From NCBI GenBank assembly GCA_910585645.1, contig CAJUFP010000050.1:7917-32340 (forward strand): a DNA stretch of 24,424 nucleotides, written 5' to 3'. The position numbers were made by a program, and so were the translations under genes. A model generated the notes under the pieces. That model made no database searches, had not been told where the DNA came from, and was given only the letters and a program-made list of their open reading frames with translations. Shown in pieces: positions 14,956-23,269 of this stretch (the stretch's first letter is position 1; each line of letters starts with the position of its first letter). The stretch comes from an uncultured Hungatella sp. GTDB taxonomy: Bacteria > Bacillota > Clostridia > Lachnospirales > Lachnospiraceae.

Positions 14956-14984
14956 TTGAGAAATGCTGCCTTTGATGGTATACT
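14956..14984 (+). promoter_or_regulatory. Vegetative promoter of the chaperone operon
   Basis: TTGAGA (14956-14961), a 17-base spacer and TATACT (14979-14984) give a good sigma-A promoter, with transcription starting near 14991. I see no CIRCE-type inverted repeat here, so HrcA control of the usual kind is not supported. Confidence 0.75.
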
Positions 14985-15017
14985 GAACAAAGATCTGATG
15001 GTTGGAGGACATACAGG

Positions 15018-15704
15018 ATGTTGTTTGGAAAAAATCGGAGAGAAGAGGAATGGAAGCAGGCGGTGAAAAGCCTGGGGACGATGTTAGAGGAACTAAAAGG
15101 AGATATCAGCCGGATCATGGGGCAGAACCAGGACAGAGCCGGGGATATGGGATCATGGCTGGATTCGGCCCGGGAGGCGGCAGGGCGGATAGATAAGCTG
15201 GAGGAGAGGCAGAAGGAGATGGAGCGCCAGATACGCCGCCAGTCCGACTCTTTTGAGGATCTGCTGGAGGAGATCCAAAAAGAGGACGATCAGGAAAAGG
15301 AGCGCAGAGAGGAAAGACGGGAGCATATCCAGAAGGAGCAGGCCCTTACTGCCCTGCTTATGTGCTGCAGAGAGCAGATGGATCTTGTGGAAAAGCAGAT
15401 CCAAAAAGACGATTCTATGGAAGGAGAGAAACTGGCCGCGTGGCGGCGGCAGTTTGACGCCATGGCCAGGGAGAGGCAGCGGCTTATGCGGCCCTGCGGC
15501 ATGGAGGAGACGGGGCAGGAAGGAGAGGCGGTGGATCATGAGATCCACGAAGTGATCTCCGTGGAAGAGACGGAGGATACGGGGAAAGCGGGGACTGTGG
15601 CCCAGGTGTATTCCCGGGGGTTTCTCCAGGGAGGCCATGTGATAAAGAAGGCCCGGGTGGCGGCTTACAGACAGGCCGGCAGCTGGGAAAGTAACGGAAT
15701 ATAA
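15018..15704 (+). CDS. GrpE-like nucleotide exchange factor
   Basis: This 228-residue protein is probably the nucleotide exchange partner of the Hsp70 encoded next. The N-terminal ~130 residues are a long charged helix (KLEERQKEMERQIRRQSD and similar) suited to a dimeric coiled coil. The C-terminus has AGTVAQVYSRGFLQGGHVIKKARVAA, which resembles the beta-domain end of GrpE (GTVxxVxxxGYxxxxRVLRPAxV). Sequence between is divergent, so this is a GrpE-like protein rather than the housekeeping GrpE. GGAGG lies 9 bases before the ATG. It is first in the operon, 27 bases before the Hsp70 gene. The call rests on the C-terminal motif and on the gene order, which repeats the grpE-dnaK-dnaJ order. Confidence 0.65.
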   Translation: MLFGKNRREEEWKQAVKSLGTMLEELKGDISRIMGQNQDRAGDMGSWLDSAREAAGRIDKLEERQKEMERQIRRQSDSFEDLLEEIQKEDDQEKERREERREHIQKEQALTALLMCCREQMDLVEKQIQKDDSMEGEKLAAWRRQFDAMARERQRLMRPCGMEETGQEGEAVDHEIHEVISVEETEDTGKAGTVAQVYSRGFLQGGHVIKKARVAAYRQAGSWESNGI

Positions 15705-15731
15705 AAGATCAAGAAGCGGAGAAGCAAAGCT

Positions 15732-17459
15732 ATGGGAGAGATAAAGAACGAAAAAAGCAGGACGATCATCGGCATCGATCTTGGAACGGCAACTACGGAG
15801 GCAGCCATTTACAGACACGGAAAGCCGGAGATGATACCAAGCTTTAATGGCAGCGTGGTGACGCCCTCAGCCGTGGGCGTGGACGAGTCCGGCAATCTGG
15901 TCATCGGGGAGAAGGCGAAAGCCCAGTTTATCATGGCTCCGGAGAGAACGGTCATTGAGGTAAAGCGGAAGCTGGGGACAGGGGAAAAGATATCCATGGG
16001 GCGTCAGACATTTTCGCCGGTGGAATTGTCCGCCATGCTTTTGGAGTATGTGAAGCGCTATGCCTCCCAGTATCTGGATGAGGATATTGACCGGGCGGTG
16101 ATATCGGTTCCCGCTTATTTTGACGATATTCAGCGCCAGGCTGTGGTCGAGGCGGGAAAGAGGGCCGGCTTTGAGGTGGAGCGGATCATCAATGAGCCTA
16201 CGGCGGCTGCCTTAAGCTATGGCATTGACCACCTGGAGGAGGAGAGCTATATCCTGATCTACGATCTGGGAGGCGGAACCTTTGACGTGACCCTTCTGGA
16301 GTTGTTTGACGGGGTGCTGGAGGTAAAGGCCAGCAGCGGCGATAACAGGCTGGGGGGAAAGGATTTTGACGAGCGGCTTATGGGCTGGCTTCGGAAGCGG
16401 TTTGAGGAGAAAAACGGCGTGAGCCTGGATGGCGACGTACATTCCATGGCCAGACTGAAAGAGCAGGCGGAGGCGTGCAAAGTGGCGTTGAGCAGCCAGG
16501 AGGAGGCGGCAGTGAGCATTCCGTTTTTGGCGGAGAAAGGCGGGGTGCCCCTGGCTTTGGAAGAGACGGTGACCAGATCTTTGTTTGAGGAGCTGATAAA
16601 GGATTTGGTCAGCAGGACCCATGATCCCATCCAGGTGGTGTTAGAGGACGGTAAGATCGGGAAAGAAGATCTGGATCTGATCCTGCTTGTGGGAGGCTCT
16701 ACCAGGGTTCCCCTGGTGGCCAGGGATATCGAAGAATTTTTGGGCATGGAGCCAAAGGGGGAGATCGATCCGGACTACAGCGTGGCCATGGGGGCAGCTA
16801 TCCAGGCCGGGATTATTGCCGGAGAGATCGACTCGGACACCGGCATCATCATGACAGATGTAAACCCCTACACCCTTGGAATCCGGACCATTGATGACCA
16901 TAGCGATGACTTTATGAGCGTGATCATACCCAGAAATGTGACTATCCCCGTGACCAGGCACCAGGTTTACTATACGGTGGTTCCCGGGCAGAGCGCGGCA
17001 GGGATCGAGATCTATCAGGGAGAATCCAGGACCGCCTCCAGAAATCACCTGCTGGGGAAATTTACCATAGACGGCATCCCTGCGGCCCCGGCGGGGGCGG
17101 AGTCTGTTGACGTGGCCTTTTCCTACAATCAAAACGGCATGCTGTCCGTCACCGCCACCCTTATGAGCACCGGCAAGGAGATGGCTGTGTCCATTGACAT
17201 GATGGCAGCGGTGCGGGAAGAGCGGGTGGATGTGAGTCAGTGGAAGACTTCCGCCTTTGCGGGGGATTACCGAGGCGTGGTGCGGCGGGCCGAGAAAGCC
17301 TTAAAAGAGCTGGAACGGGAGGTGGGAGAGGATTCCCGGGACATGGCCAGAGAGCTTGAGGAGCTGATCTATCAGCTGAAAAAGGCTGTCATGGAGGAAG
17401 ACCTGGATCAGGCTGATCGTCTGGAAGAGGAGATCAGGGATCTTATGGAGGAGATATAG
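15732..17459 (+). CDS. DnaK-like Hsp70 chaperone (non-housekeeping paralogue)
   Basis: This 575-residue protein is an Hsp70: ATP-driven binding and release of unfolded protein segments in the cytosol. The nucleotide-binding domain has IGIDLGTATTEAA (phosphate 1, residues 13-25), YDLGGGTFDVTLLE (phosphate 2, from 177) and LVGGSTRVPLV (adenosine, from 319), with the linker and NPYTLGIRTID start of the substrate-binding beta domain. The C-terminal lid is short and acidic (coiled helices ELEREVGEDS to the end), and the protein is shorter than ordinary DnaK (about 610-640). GTATTE replaces the usual GTTNS. The Shine-Dalgarno is GGAG about 9 bases upstream. The stop codon is followed at once by the J-like gene. 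It is probably specialised for particular clients, because its cochaperones are also divergent. Confidence 0.9.
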   Translation: MGEIKNEKSRTIIGIDLGTATTEAAIYRHGKPEMIPSFNGSVVTPSAVGVDESGNLVIGEKAKAQFIMAPERTVIEVKRKLGTGEKISMGRQTFSPVELSAMLLEYVKRYASQYLDEDIDRAVISVPAYFDDIQRQAVVEAGKRAGFEVERIINEPTAAALSYGIDHLEEESYILIYDLGGGTFDVTLLELFDGVLEVKASSGDNRLGGKDFDERLMGWLRKRFEEKNGVSLDGDVHSMARLKEQAEACKVALSSQEEAAVSIPFLAEKGGVPLALEETVTRSLFEELIKDLVSRTHDPIQVVLEDGKIGKEDLDLILLVGGSTRVPLVARDIEEFLGMEPKGEIDPDYSVAMGAAIQAGIIAGEIDSDTGIIMTDVNPYTLGIRTIDDHSDDFMSVIIPRNVTIPVTRHQVYYTVVPGQSAAGIEIYQGESRTASRNHLLGKFTIDGIPAAPAGAESVDVAFSYNQNGMLSVTATLMSTGKEMAVSIDMMAAVREERVDVSQWKTSAFAGDYRGVVRRAEKALKELEREVGEDSRDMARELEELIYQLKKAVMEEDLDQADRLEEEIRDLMEEI

Positions 17460-18857
17460 ATGGATTATTACGAGGTACTGGGGGTGGACCGGGACGCGGA
17501 TCAGAAGGCCATAAAAAAGGCGTATTTCAGGCTGGTGCGCCAGTATTCGCCGGAGAAAGACCCGGAGCGGTTTCAGCAGATTCGGGAGGCGTATGAGAAC
17601 CTGACGGCAGCGGAGGGCGGCCAGGAGAAGGAAGGCCTGATGCTGCAGTTCCCAGCGGATCCTATGGGCGACTGGATGCGGGAAGAGATCGTGACGCTGA
17701 TGAGGTATCGGGACTATAAGGGAGCCATGAAGGTTGCCGAGAGAGGTATTGATCACTACGGGGAGATGGAAGGGTTCCTCTATTTTCTGGCCATATGTCA
17801 GATCCGGGCAGGCAATACGGGAAAGGCGGCTAAGAATTTCGAGAGGCTGATCCAGCTGTTTCCTGAAAAGAGTGTGTACAAAAGGCGGCTTGCCATGGCC
17901 TACTATGAGCGGGGCTATGGGAAGAAAGCTTATGAGGCCTTCGGGAAAGCTTATGAGGAGGGCTGCAAGGACTATGATTTCCTGAATATGTACGCCATGT
18001 GCTGCAGAGACAGAGGGAAGAGCGCCCAGGGTGTCGCGATCCTTAAGGAGGCCACGAGACTTTTGGAAAAGACGCCGGGATGGGATCTCTACGAGCTTTT
18101 GGACAACTTTGGGGGGATTCTTCTCATGGCGGCCGCGGGGGACGACAAGGGATTTGCGGAGGCAGCCGAGAGTTTTGAGCGGTTCCTTACGAAGAACCAG
18201 GCTGGTCTGAGAGAGTATACGGAAGATGTGCTGCAGGTCTTTGCTGCCCTTATCTGGCAATGTAAGCCCCAGTCCAAATTTCAGATAACGATGGACCTGG
18301 TCCAAAGGGCGGAGGCGATTCTGGCCCCGGAGAAAGGCAGAGAGAGGGACGCGTTTCGGGAAGATTGGAAACTTCTTAAGCAGGAGATCGAGTATCGGCG
18401 TCTGGAGGGGGATCCTCGCCTGACAGATGTGATGGCGGAGGCTTATGAGGCTTTTGTGAAAAGCCACAAGGATAGTTCTATTGCCCGGTACATACTAAGG
18501 GACACCCAGCTGTGCGTCCTGGAAGAGTGGCCGAAGATAAAGGCGCAGTTTGAGATCGTGAAAAAGGAGTATCCTATTTTCTGGGAGAAGCTGAAAGATT
18601 TTGCCTACACGCTGGAGCATACCCAGGACTTAGAGCGGCTGCGGCAACAGTATCAGAAGGACTATGACAGGCGGGAGAAATTTATTTCAGGAGGGTATTA
18701 TTATGAAAGGTATCCCCACAGGCGTCAGGTCCAGATGGCGGTGCAGTGGAGCGGCGAGGACGGGACTTACACCAGATCTCAGCCTAAGGTGGGGAGAAAT
18801 GATCCGTGTCCCTGCGGCAGCGGGAAGAAGTATAAGAACTGCTGCGGGAGAAAATAG
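17460..18857 (+). CDS. J-domain-like protein with TPR region and SEC-C zinc motif
   Basis: The 465-residue product has three parts. Residues 1-55 are a J-like domain (MDYYEVLGVDRDADQKAIKK, then RFQQIREAYENL), but the HPD triad needed to stimulate Hsp70 is replaced by Ser30-Pro31-Glu32. The middle (about 75-230) has tetratricopeptide-like helical pairs, for example GNTGKAAKNFERLIQLFPE and SVYKRRLAMAYYERGYGKKA. The last 22 residues are a SEC-C motif, NDPCPCGSGKKYKNCC, a zinc-binding module also found at the end of SecA. The gene starts directly after the Hsp70 stop with GGAGG inside that gene's end. Gene order says it serves the Hsp70 next to it; the triad loss says it may not do so in the classical way. 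Confidence 0.85.
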   Translation: MDYYEVLGVDRDADQKAIKKAYFRLVRQYSPEKDPERFQQIREAYENLTAAEGGQEKEGLMLQFPADPMGDWMREEIVTLMRYRDYKGAMKVAERGIDHYGEMEGFLYFLAICQIRAGNTGKAAKNFERLIQLFPEKSVYKRRLAMAYYERGYGKKAYEAFGKAYEEGCKDYDFLNMYAMCCRDRGKSAQGVAILKEATRLLEKTPGWDLYELLDNFGGILLMAAAGDDKGFAEAAESFERFLTKNQAGLREYTEDVLQVFAALIWQCKPQSKFQITMDLVQRAEAILAPEKGRERDAFREDWKLLKQEIEYRRLEGDPRLTDVMAEAYEAFVKSHKDSSIARYILRDTQLCVLEEWPKIKAQFEIVKKEYPIFWEKLKDFAYTLEHTQDLERLRQQYQKDYDRREKFISGGYYYERYPHRRQVQMAVQWSGEDGTYTRSQPKVGRNDPCPCGSGKKYKNCCGRK

Positions 18858-18866
18858 TGACAGAAA

Positions 18867-18900
18867 AGGGGCAGCTTAGGGAAAAGCTGCCCCATAATTT
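18867..18900. terminator. Bidirectional terminator between the chaperone operon and the chemoreceptor gene
   Basis: GGGGCAGCTT (18867-18876) and AAGCTGCCCC (18883-18892) form a perfect 10-bp stem with a 6-base loop. Forward it is followed by ATAATTTT; in reverse by TTTTC. It lies between two convergent genes and can end both transcripts. Confidence 0.85.
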
Positions 18901-20573
18901 TACCAGCTGGAATCGTGTTTCAGGCGGAACGAGCTGACCAGCTGCTTAAACAGATTCGCCTGGGAAGACAGCTGCTGACTGGCGGCGGCGCTCTCTTCAC
19001 TGGTGGCAGAGTTGGTCTGAACCACGGAAGAGATCTGATCAATGCCCTCGGTGACCTGGGAGATGGCTGCGGTCTGGCTCTCAATAGCCTCCACCACAAT
19101 GGACATCCTCTCGGTCACGCCGCCGGCGTTTTCGCTGGTAAGGGCCAGGGACTGGGTGACTTTGGCCACCACGTCGTTGCCGTCATTGACAGCGGTGATA
19201 GAATTCTCGATCAGATCTTTGGTGGCTTTGGCGGCCTCCTCGGATTTATTGGCCAGATTGCGCACTTCGTCGGCCACTACGGCAAAGCCTTTGCCGCTGG
19301 ACCCGGCCCGGGCAGCTTCCACGGCGGCGTTCAGAGCCAGGATATTGGTCTGGAACGCAATATTCTCGATGGTGGCGATGATCTTGGAGATCTGCTCAGA
19401 GGAGTTGGAGATCTTCCCCATAGCCGTGTTCAGCTGGCTGACATATTCCATGCTGATGTTCAGCTGGGCGCCTGCCCGATCTACATACTGTCCGGCCTCC
19501 CTGGTAGCCTGGGAAGTCTTCCGGGCATTTTGGGCGATGTTGTTAACCGTCTCTGACAGCTGTGCCACAGAGCTGGCCTGTTCAGTGGCTCCCTGTGCCA
19601 GGGACTGGGCGCTGCCAGACACCTGGTCAGAGCCGGAGGCTACCTGGTCGGCGCTCATTTTGATCTGGCTCATGGTGTTATTGAGCTTAGCCTCAATGCC
19701 GTTGAGGGAACGCATGATGGACGCAAAGTCGCCTACGTACTCCTGCCGGACGCTGTTGGTCAGGTCGCCGCCTGCGATGGAGTCCAGAATGCTGGAGATT
19801 TCGCCTATGTAGGACCGAAGCCGGCGGATCGTCTCACAAAAAATCCGGGCCAAATCGCCGATCTCGTCATTGGAATGGACTGAGATGGTGATTTCCCGGC
19901 CATCGCTAAGACCCAGATCGCCTTTACCCAGCTGCCCGGCGATCTGGGTGATCTGGGCCAGAGGGGCGGACAGGGTCTTCTTCAGATACGGAGTTATGAT
20001 CATGATCCCCACAAGGATGACGCCTATACTCACCAGAGCGGATAGGATGATGGTCATAAAAATCTGCCGGGTGGCCTGGGCGCTGGAAATACCGGCGAAG
20101 AGCAGGCCGTTGACTTTACCGTCGGCGTCCCTGGTGGGAACGTAGGAGCACAGATATTTTTCATCTAAGATGGTTGCCGTGCCGATATAGGGTTTTCCCT
20201 GCTGCAGTATGATGGATGACAGGTCCGATGACAGTTTGGTGCCCACTGCCCGCCGGCCGTTTTGGATTACTGTGGTGTAGGCCCGTGTATCGCCCTCAAA
20301 AATAGTAAATTCACAGCCCATGCGGCTTTTTAGGTCGTCTAACAGTTGATTGATATCCGCGTCTTCACTGGTTTGACTGAGGGTATAGGCCAGCATGCTG
20401 GTGCCGTTGGTGCATTGAGCCTCAAGCATGTGGGTGGCTAAGCTGCGAAACATCATGATACATATGGCCACTGCGAAAAAAACAGAGACCATTTGCATGA
20501 TAACCACCATAGTGCCTACTTTCTTGCCGATGCGTCTGTACTTTTTACTGTTGGGTTGCTGAATCTTTTCCAT
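18900..20573 (-). CDS. Methyl-accepting chemotaxis protein with a single-Cache sensor
   Basis: This transmembrane chemoreceptor relays ligand binding to CheA/CheW. Domains in order: a first membrane segment (about 22-45, VVIMQMVSVFFAVAICIMMF), an extracellular Cache-type sensor (about 50-170, with TIFEGDTRAYTTVIQNGRR and KYLCSYVPTRDADGKVNGLL), a second membrane segment (about 175-200), a HAMP domain, a second HAMP-like stretch, and the signalling domain with the conserved tip FQTNILALNAAVEAARAG. The pattern GFAVVADEVRNLA is diagnostic. I chose ATG 20573, which has GGAG 9 bases upstream; ATG 20588 would add five residues but has no site. It has a strong own promoter and is monocistronic. The ligand is unknown; Cache domains of this type often bind organic acids. 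Confidence 0.92.
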   Translation of the reverse strand: MEKIQQPNSKKYRRIGKKVGTMVVIMQMVSVFFAVAICIMMFRSLATHMLEAQCTNGTSMLAYTLSQTSEDADINQLLDDLKSRMGCEFTIFEGDTRAYTTVIQNGRRAVGTKLSSDLSSIILQQGKPYIGTATILDEKYLCSYVPTRDADGKVNGLLFAGISSAQATRQIFMTIILSALVSIGVILVGIMIITPYLKKTLSAPLAQITQIAGQLGKGDLGLSDGREITISVHSNDEIGDLARIFCETIRRLRSYIGEISSILDSIAGGDLTNSVRQEYVGDFASIMRSLNGIEAKLNNTMSQIKMSADQVASGSDQVSGSAQSLAQGATEQASSVAQLSETVNNIAQNARKTSQATREAGQYVDRAGAQLNISMEYVSQLNTAMGKISNSSEQISKIIATIENIAFQTNILALNAAVEAARAGSSGKGFAVVADEVRNLANKSEEAAKATKDLIENSITAVNDGNDVVAKVTQSLALTSENAGGVTERMSIVVEAIESQTAAISQVTEGIDQISSVVQTNSATSEESAAASQQLSSQANLFKQLVSSFRLKHDSSW

Positions 20574-20625
20574 TTTTCGTTTCTCCATTCATGTTGATGA
20601 TAAAATTTTGCATGAAAGCCCTTTC

Positions 20626-20654
20626 ATTATAATGGAGAATGGGATTTTTTTCAA
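20626..20654 (-). promoter_or_regulatory. Vegetative promoter of the chemoreceptor gene
   Basis: On the minus strand TTGAAA (20654-20649), a 17-base spacer and TATAAT (20631-20626) form a near-perfect sigma-A promoter. There is no sigma-28 flagellar-type sequence, so the receptor is probably expressed independently of the flagellar cascade. Confidence 0.8.
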
Positions 20655-20794
20655 GGTTCTATTTGCGGCAGAAATTTTTGAAACTTCGGCCGGTACGGAA
20701 CGTTTTTTTGTGAAAAAAGGATGGACATCCTCCAAACTTACGAGTAAGATAATTAGGAAGGAAAATCTGACAGAAAGAATGGTGATATTTTATT

Positions 20795-22162
20795 ATGAAG
20801 CGGGAGATCCGAATCGCGAAAAATGTTGACATGATCCAGGGGCCGATTTTTAAGTCCCTGGTATTATTTGCGCTGCCCCTTCTTGGATCCAATATTTTTC
20901 AGCAGCTTTACAACACAGTGGATACCATGATCGTGGGCAATTATCTGGGGGACGCGTCCCTTGCGGCCATCGGCGTCTGCACGCCTATTTACGAGCTTTT
21001 GGTGGGATTTGCCCTTGGCATTGGCAACGGGCTGGCCATTGTGACAGCCAGAAGCTTTGGGGCCGGCAATGAGGAGGAGTTAAAAAAGTCCGTGGCAGCG
21101 TCTATGGTCATCGGCCTGGTTTCTTCCCTGGCCATCACCCTGATCGGCCAGCTGTGCCTGAATCCTCTTTTAAGGCTTTTGAACACGCCTGGGGAGATCA
21201 TTGACCAGGCATACGGCTACATATCCACAGTGACCATGTTTGTGCTGGTGATGTTCGCCTACAATCTCTGCGCCGGATTTCTGCGCTCCATCGGCAACAG
21301 CTTTATGCCCCTGATGTTTCTGATCCTGTCGTCCTGCATCAATATTGTGCTGGATATCCTGTTTATCACCAGGCTGAACATGGGGGTAAAGGGGGCTGCC
21401 GTGGCCACGGTCATATCCCAGGGGATTTCCGTGGTTCTGTGCATGGTATATATTTTTAAGAAGACAAAAATGCTGGTGCCAAAGCGAAGGCATTTTCAGA
21501 CGGATCGGGCCATGTACAGGGAACTTTTGGGGCAGGGATTTTCTATGGGATTTATGAGCAGCATCGTGTCCGCGGGATCGGTGATCCTTCAGTACGGCAT
21601 CAACGGCCTGGGATATCTGGTGATCGCGGCCCACACGGCTGCCAGAAAGCTTTACATGTTTACCAGCATGCCGGTGATCACTATGGGAATGGCGTTTTCC
21701 ACCTTTGTGTCCCAGAACCGGGGAGCGGATAAGGGGGACAGGATCCGCCGGGGCCTTCGGTATGTGGCTGTCTATGACGTTGTTGTAACTATTGTAGTGG
21801 TTGTGCTGATGCTCTTTTGCGCCTCTGACCTGGTGCGGTGGATCTCCGGCTCTACGGAGCCGGCGGTTCTGGACAACGGGACCAGGTATCTTCTGATCGT
21901 GTCGCCCTTTTACGTGGTCCTGGGCGTGCTTATCGCCACCAGATGCGCCCTCCAGGGCCTGGGGCAGAAGCTTCTGCCGCTGGTGTCCAGCGTTATCGAG
22001 TTTTTTGGGAAGATCCTGTTTGTGGCAGCGTTTATCCCCAGGTTCCAGTACATGGCAGTGATCTTCTGCGAGCCGGTGATCTGGTGCGTCATGACGGCGC
22101 AGCTGCTGTACACGTTTTATCATGACAGTTATATCCGGTCTTTTAGGAAGGCCGGGGCGTAG
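20795..22162 (+). CDS. MATE-family multidrug efflux transporter
   Basis: This 455-residue inner-membrane protein belongs to the multidrug and toxic compound extrusion family, which exports cationic drugs or metabolites using a sodium or proton gradient. The diagnostic N-terminus is present: FALPLLGSNIFQQLYNTVDT followed by MIVGNYLGDASLAAIGV, and a second half repeats the pattern (ELLGQGFSMGFMSSIVSAGS). About twelve hydrophobic segments can be counted, and the length is usual. The ribosome binding site of ATG 20795 is modest (GGTGA about 10 bases upstream); a stronger AGGAAGG at 20756-20761 is too far away. No regulator gene is adjacent. The patatin gene follows 84 bases downstream and may be co-transcribed. 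Confidence 0.92.
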   Translation: MKREIRIAKNVDMIQGPIFKSLVLFALPLLGSNIFQQLYNTVDTMIVGNYLGDASLAAIGVCTPIYELLVGFALGIGNGLAIVTARSFGAGNEEELKKSVAASMVIGLVSSLAITLIGQLCLNPLLRLLNTPGEIIDQAYGYISTVTMFVLVMFAYNLCAGFLRSIGNSFMPLMFLILSSCINIVLDILFITRLNMGVKGAAVATVISQGISVVLCMVYIFKKTKMLVPKRRHFQTDRAMYRELLGQGFSMGFMSSIVSAGSVILQYGINGLGYLVIAAHTAARKLYMFTSMPVITMGMAFSTFVSQNRGADKGDRIRRGLRYVAVYDVVVTIVVVVLMLFCASDLVRWISGSTEPAVLDNGTRYLLIVSPFYVVLGVLIATRCALQGLGQKLLPLVSSVIEFFGKILFVAAFIPRFQYMAVIFCEPVIWCVMTAQLLYTFYHDSYIRSFRKAGA

Positions 22163-22246
22163 GAAGGGGCAGCGACGGGACCAGGCGGAGGTGTTTTGGG
22201 GCAGCGACGGCACGAGGACATGGAGAGATAGAAAGGAAGCGTTAAG

Positions 22247-23116
22247 ATGGAAATGGAACAGAGCAGGGAAAAGACAGGTCTGGTGCTGGAAGGCGGCGGG
22301 ATGCGGGGGATCTACACCGCAGGGGTTCTGGATGTGTTTCTGGAACACCATATCTGTGTTGACGGAGTTATCGGGGTGTCCGCAGGGGCTATCCACGGCT
22401 GTTCGTTTGTGGCAGGGCAGACGGGGCGCAGCATCCGCTATTACAAAACGTATTGTAAGGACAAACGGTTTATGAGCTTTTACAATTTTCTGAGGACCGG
22501 GGATATGGTGGATGAGCAGTTCTGTTACCATGAGCTGCCGGAGGTTCTGGACCCTTACGATTATGAGGCGTTTGAGAGGTCCGGCATCAAGTATTATGTG
22601 GCCTGCAGCAATGTGGATACCGGAAAGGCAGAGTATTTTCAGATCACGGACATGAAAAAGCAGATCGATCTTCTCCGGGCGTCGGCGTCCCTTCCCTATG
22701 TGTCCAGGATGGTGGAGTATGAGGGAAAACGGCTGTTAGACGGCGGGTGTACGGACAGTATTCCCGTAAATGCTTTTATGAAAATGGAGTATGGAAAAAA
22801 CGTGGTGGTCATGACCCGGCCGAGAAATTACGTCAAGGAGCCGGAGCTTGGAGGATTGGCCGGGGTTTACTACCGAAAGTACCCCAAATTTGCCAAAGCC
22901 CTGAAAAACCGCCACAAAACGTACAACAATACGAAAAAGCTGATCCGCAGGCTGGAGGAGGAGAACCGGGTCTTTGTCATAAGCCCGGGGGAGGAGCTGG
23001 CTATGGGGCGCGTCTGCCGGGACCCGGAAAGGATCCAGATGGTCTATGATATGGGGCGGCAGGACGCTGTCAGGCAGCTGGGGAATCTGGAGGTGTTTCT
23101 TGCGGGGCGCGGGTGA
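22247..23116 (+). CDS. Patatin-like phospholipase/acyl hydrolase
   Basis: This 289-residue protein is a patatin-fold serine hydrolase with a Ser-Asp catalytic dyad, expected to remove acyl chains from lipids. The oxyanion loop GGGMRG is at residues 16-21, the nucleophile elbow GVSAG holds Ser45 and the dyad aspartate is Asp165 in LLDGGCTD. The C-terminal third (from about 200) is the basic RKYPKFAKALKNRHKTYN region common in the bacterial RssA/YjjU-like subgroup. AAGGAAG before the ATG supports the start. There is no signal peptide, so it acts inside the cell or at the inner membrane face. It lies 84 bases downstream of the MATE gene in the same direction. The substrate is unknown. Confidence 0.9.
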   Translation: MEMEQSREKTGLVLEGGGMRGIYTAGVLDVFLEHHICVDGVIGVSAGAIHGCSFVAGQTGRSIRYYKTYCKDKRFMSFYNFLRTGDMVDEQFCYHELPEVLDPYDYEAFERSGIKYYVACSNVDTGKAEYFQITDMKKQIDLLRASASLPYVSRMVEYEGKRLLDGGCTDSIPVNAFMKMEYGKNVVVMTRPRNYVKEPELGGLAGVYYRKYPKFAKALKNRHKTYNNTKKLIRRLEEENRVFVISPGEELAMGRVCRDPERIQMVYDMGRQDAVRQLGNLEVFLAGRG

Positions 23117-23162
23117 CAGGACATCTTTGTGAGGACCGGATTTTTGAAAAAACAGATAAACA

Positions 23163-23199
23163 AAAAAGGTTTCGTACCCTGCCGGGACGAAACCTTTTT
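23163..23199. terminator. Bidirectional terminator between patatin and DUF362 genes
   Basis: AAAAAGGTTTCGT (23163-23175) pairs with ACGAAACCTTTTT (23187-23199) around an 11-base loop. Both strands end the stem in a T run, so it serves the two convergent genes. A second small hairpin, GGGGAG/CTCCCC at 23242-23259, lies nearer to the DUF362 stop. Confidence 0.88.
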
Positions 23200-23269
23200 A
23201 TGCATGGACCTGCGCGGATGAAGGGCACGGCGCGCAGACAGGGGGAGCGTTCACTCCCCTGCCGGGTTT

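Noticed and set aside
17301..18467. Long open frame on the minus strand (388 codons) opposite the J-like gene
   Set aside because: It is antisense to a gene with clear J-like, TPR and SEC-C sequence and shows no motif of its own.
21170..22531. Long open frame on the minus strand (453 codons)
   Set aside because: It lies antisense to the MATE gene, has no ribosome binding site or recognisable motif, and its His/Pro/Arg-rich composition is that of a GC-rich shadow frame.
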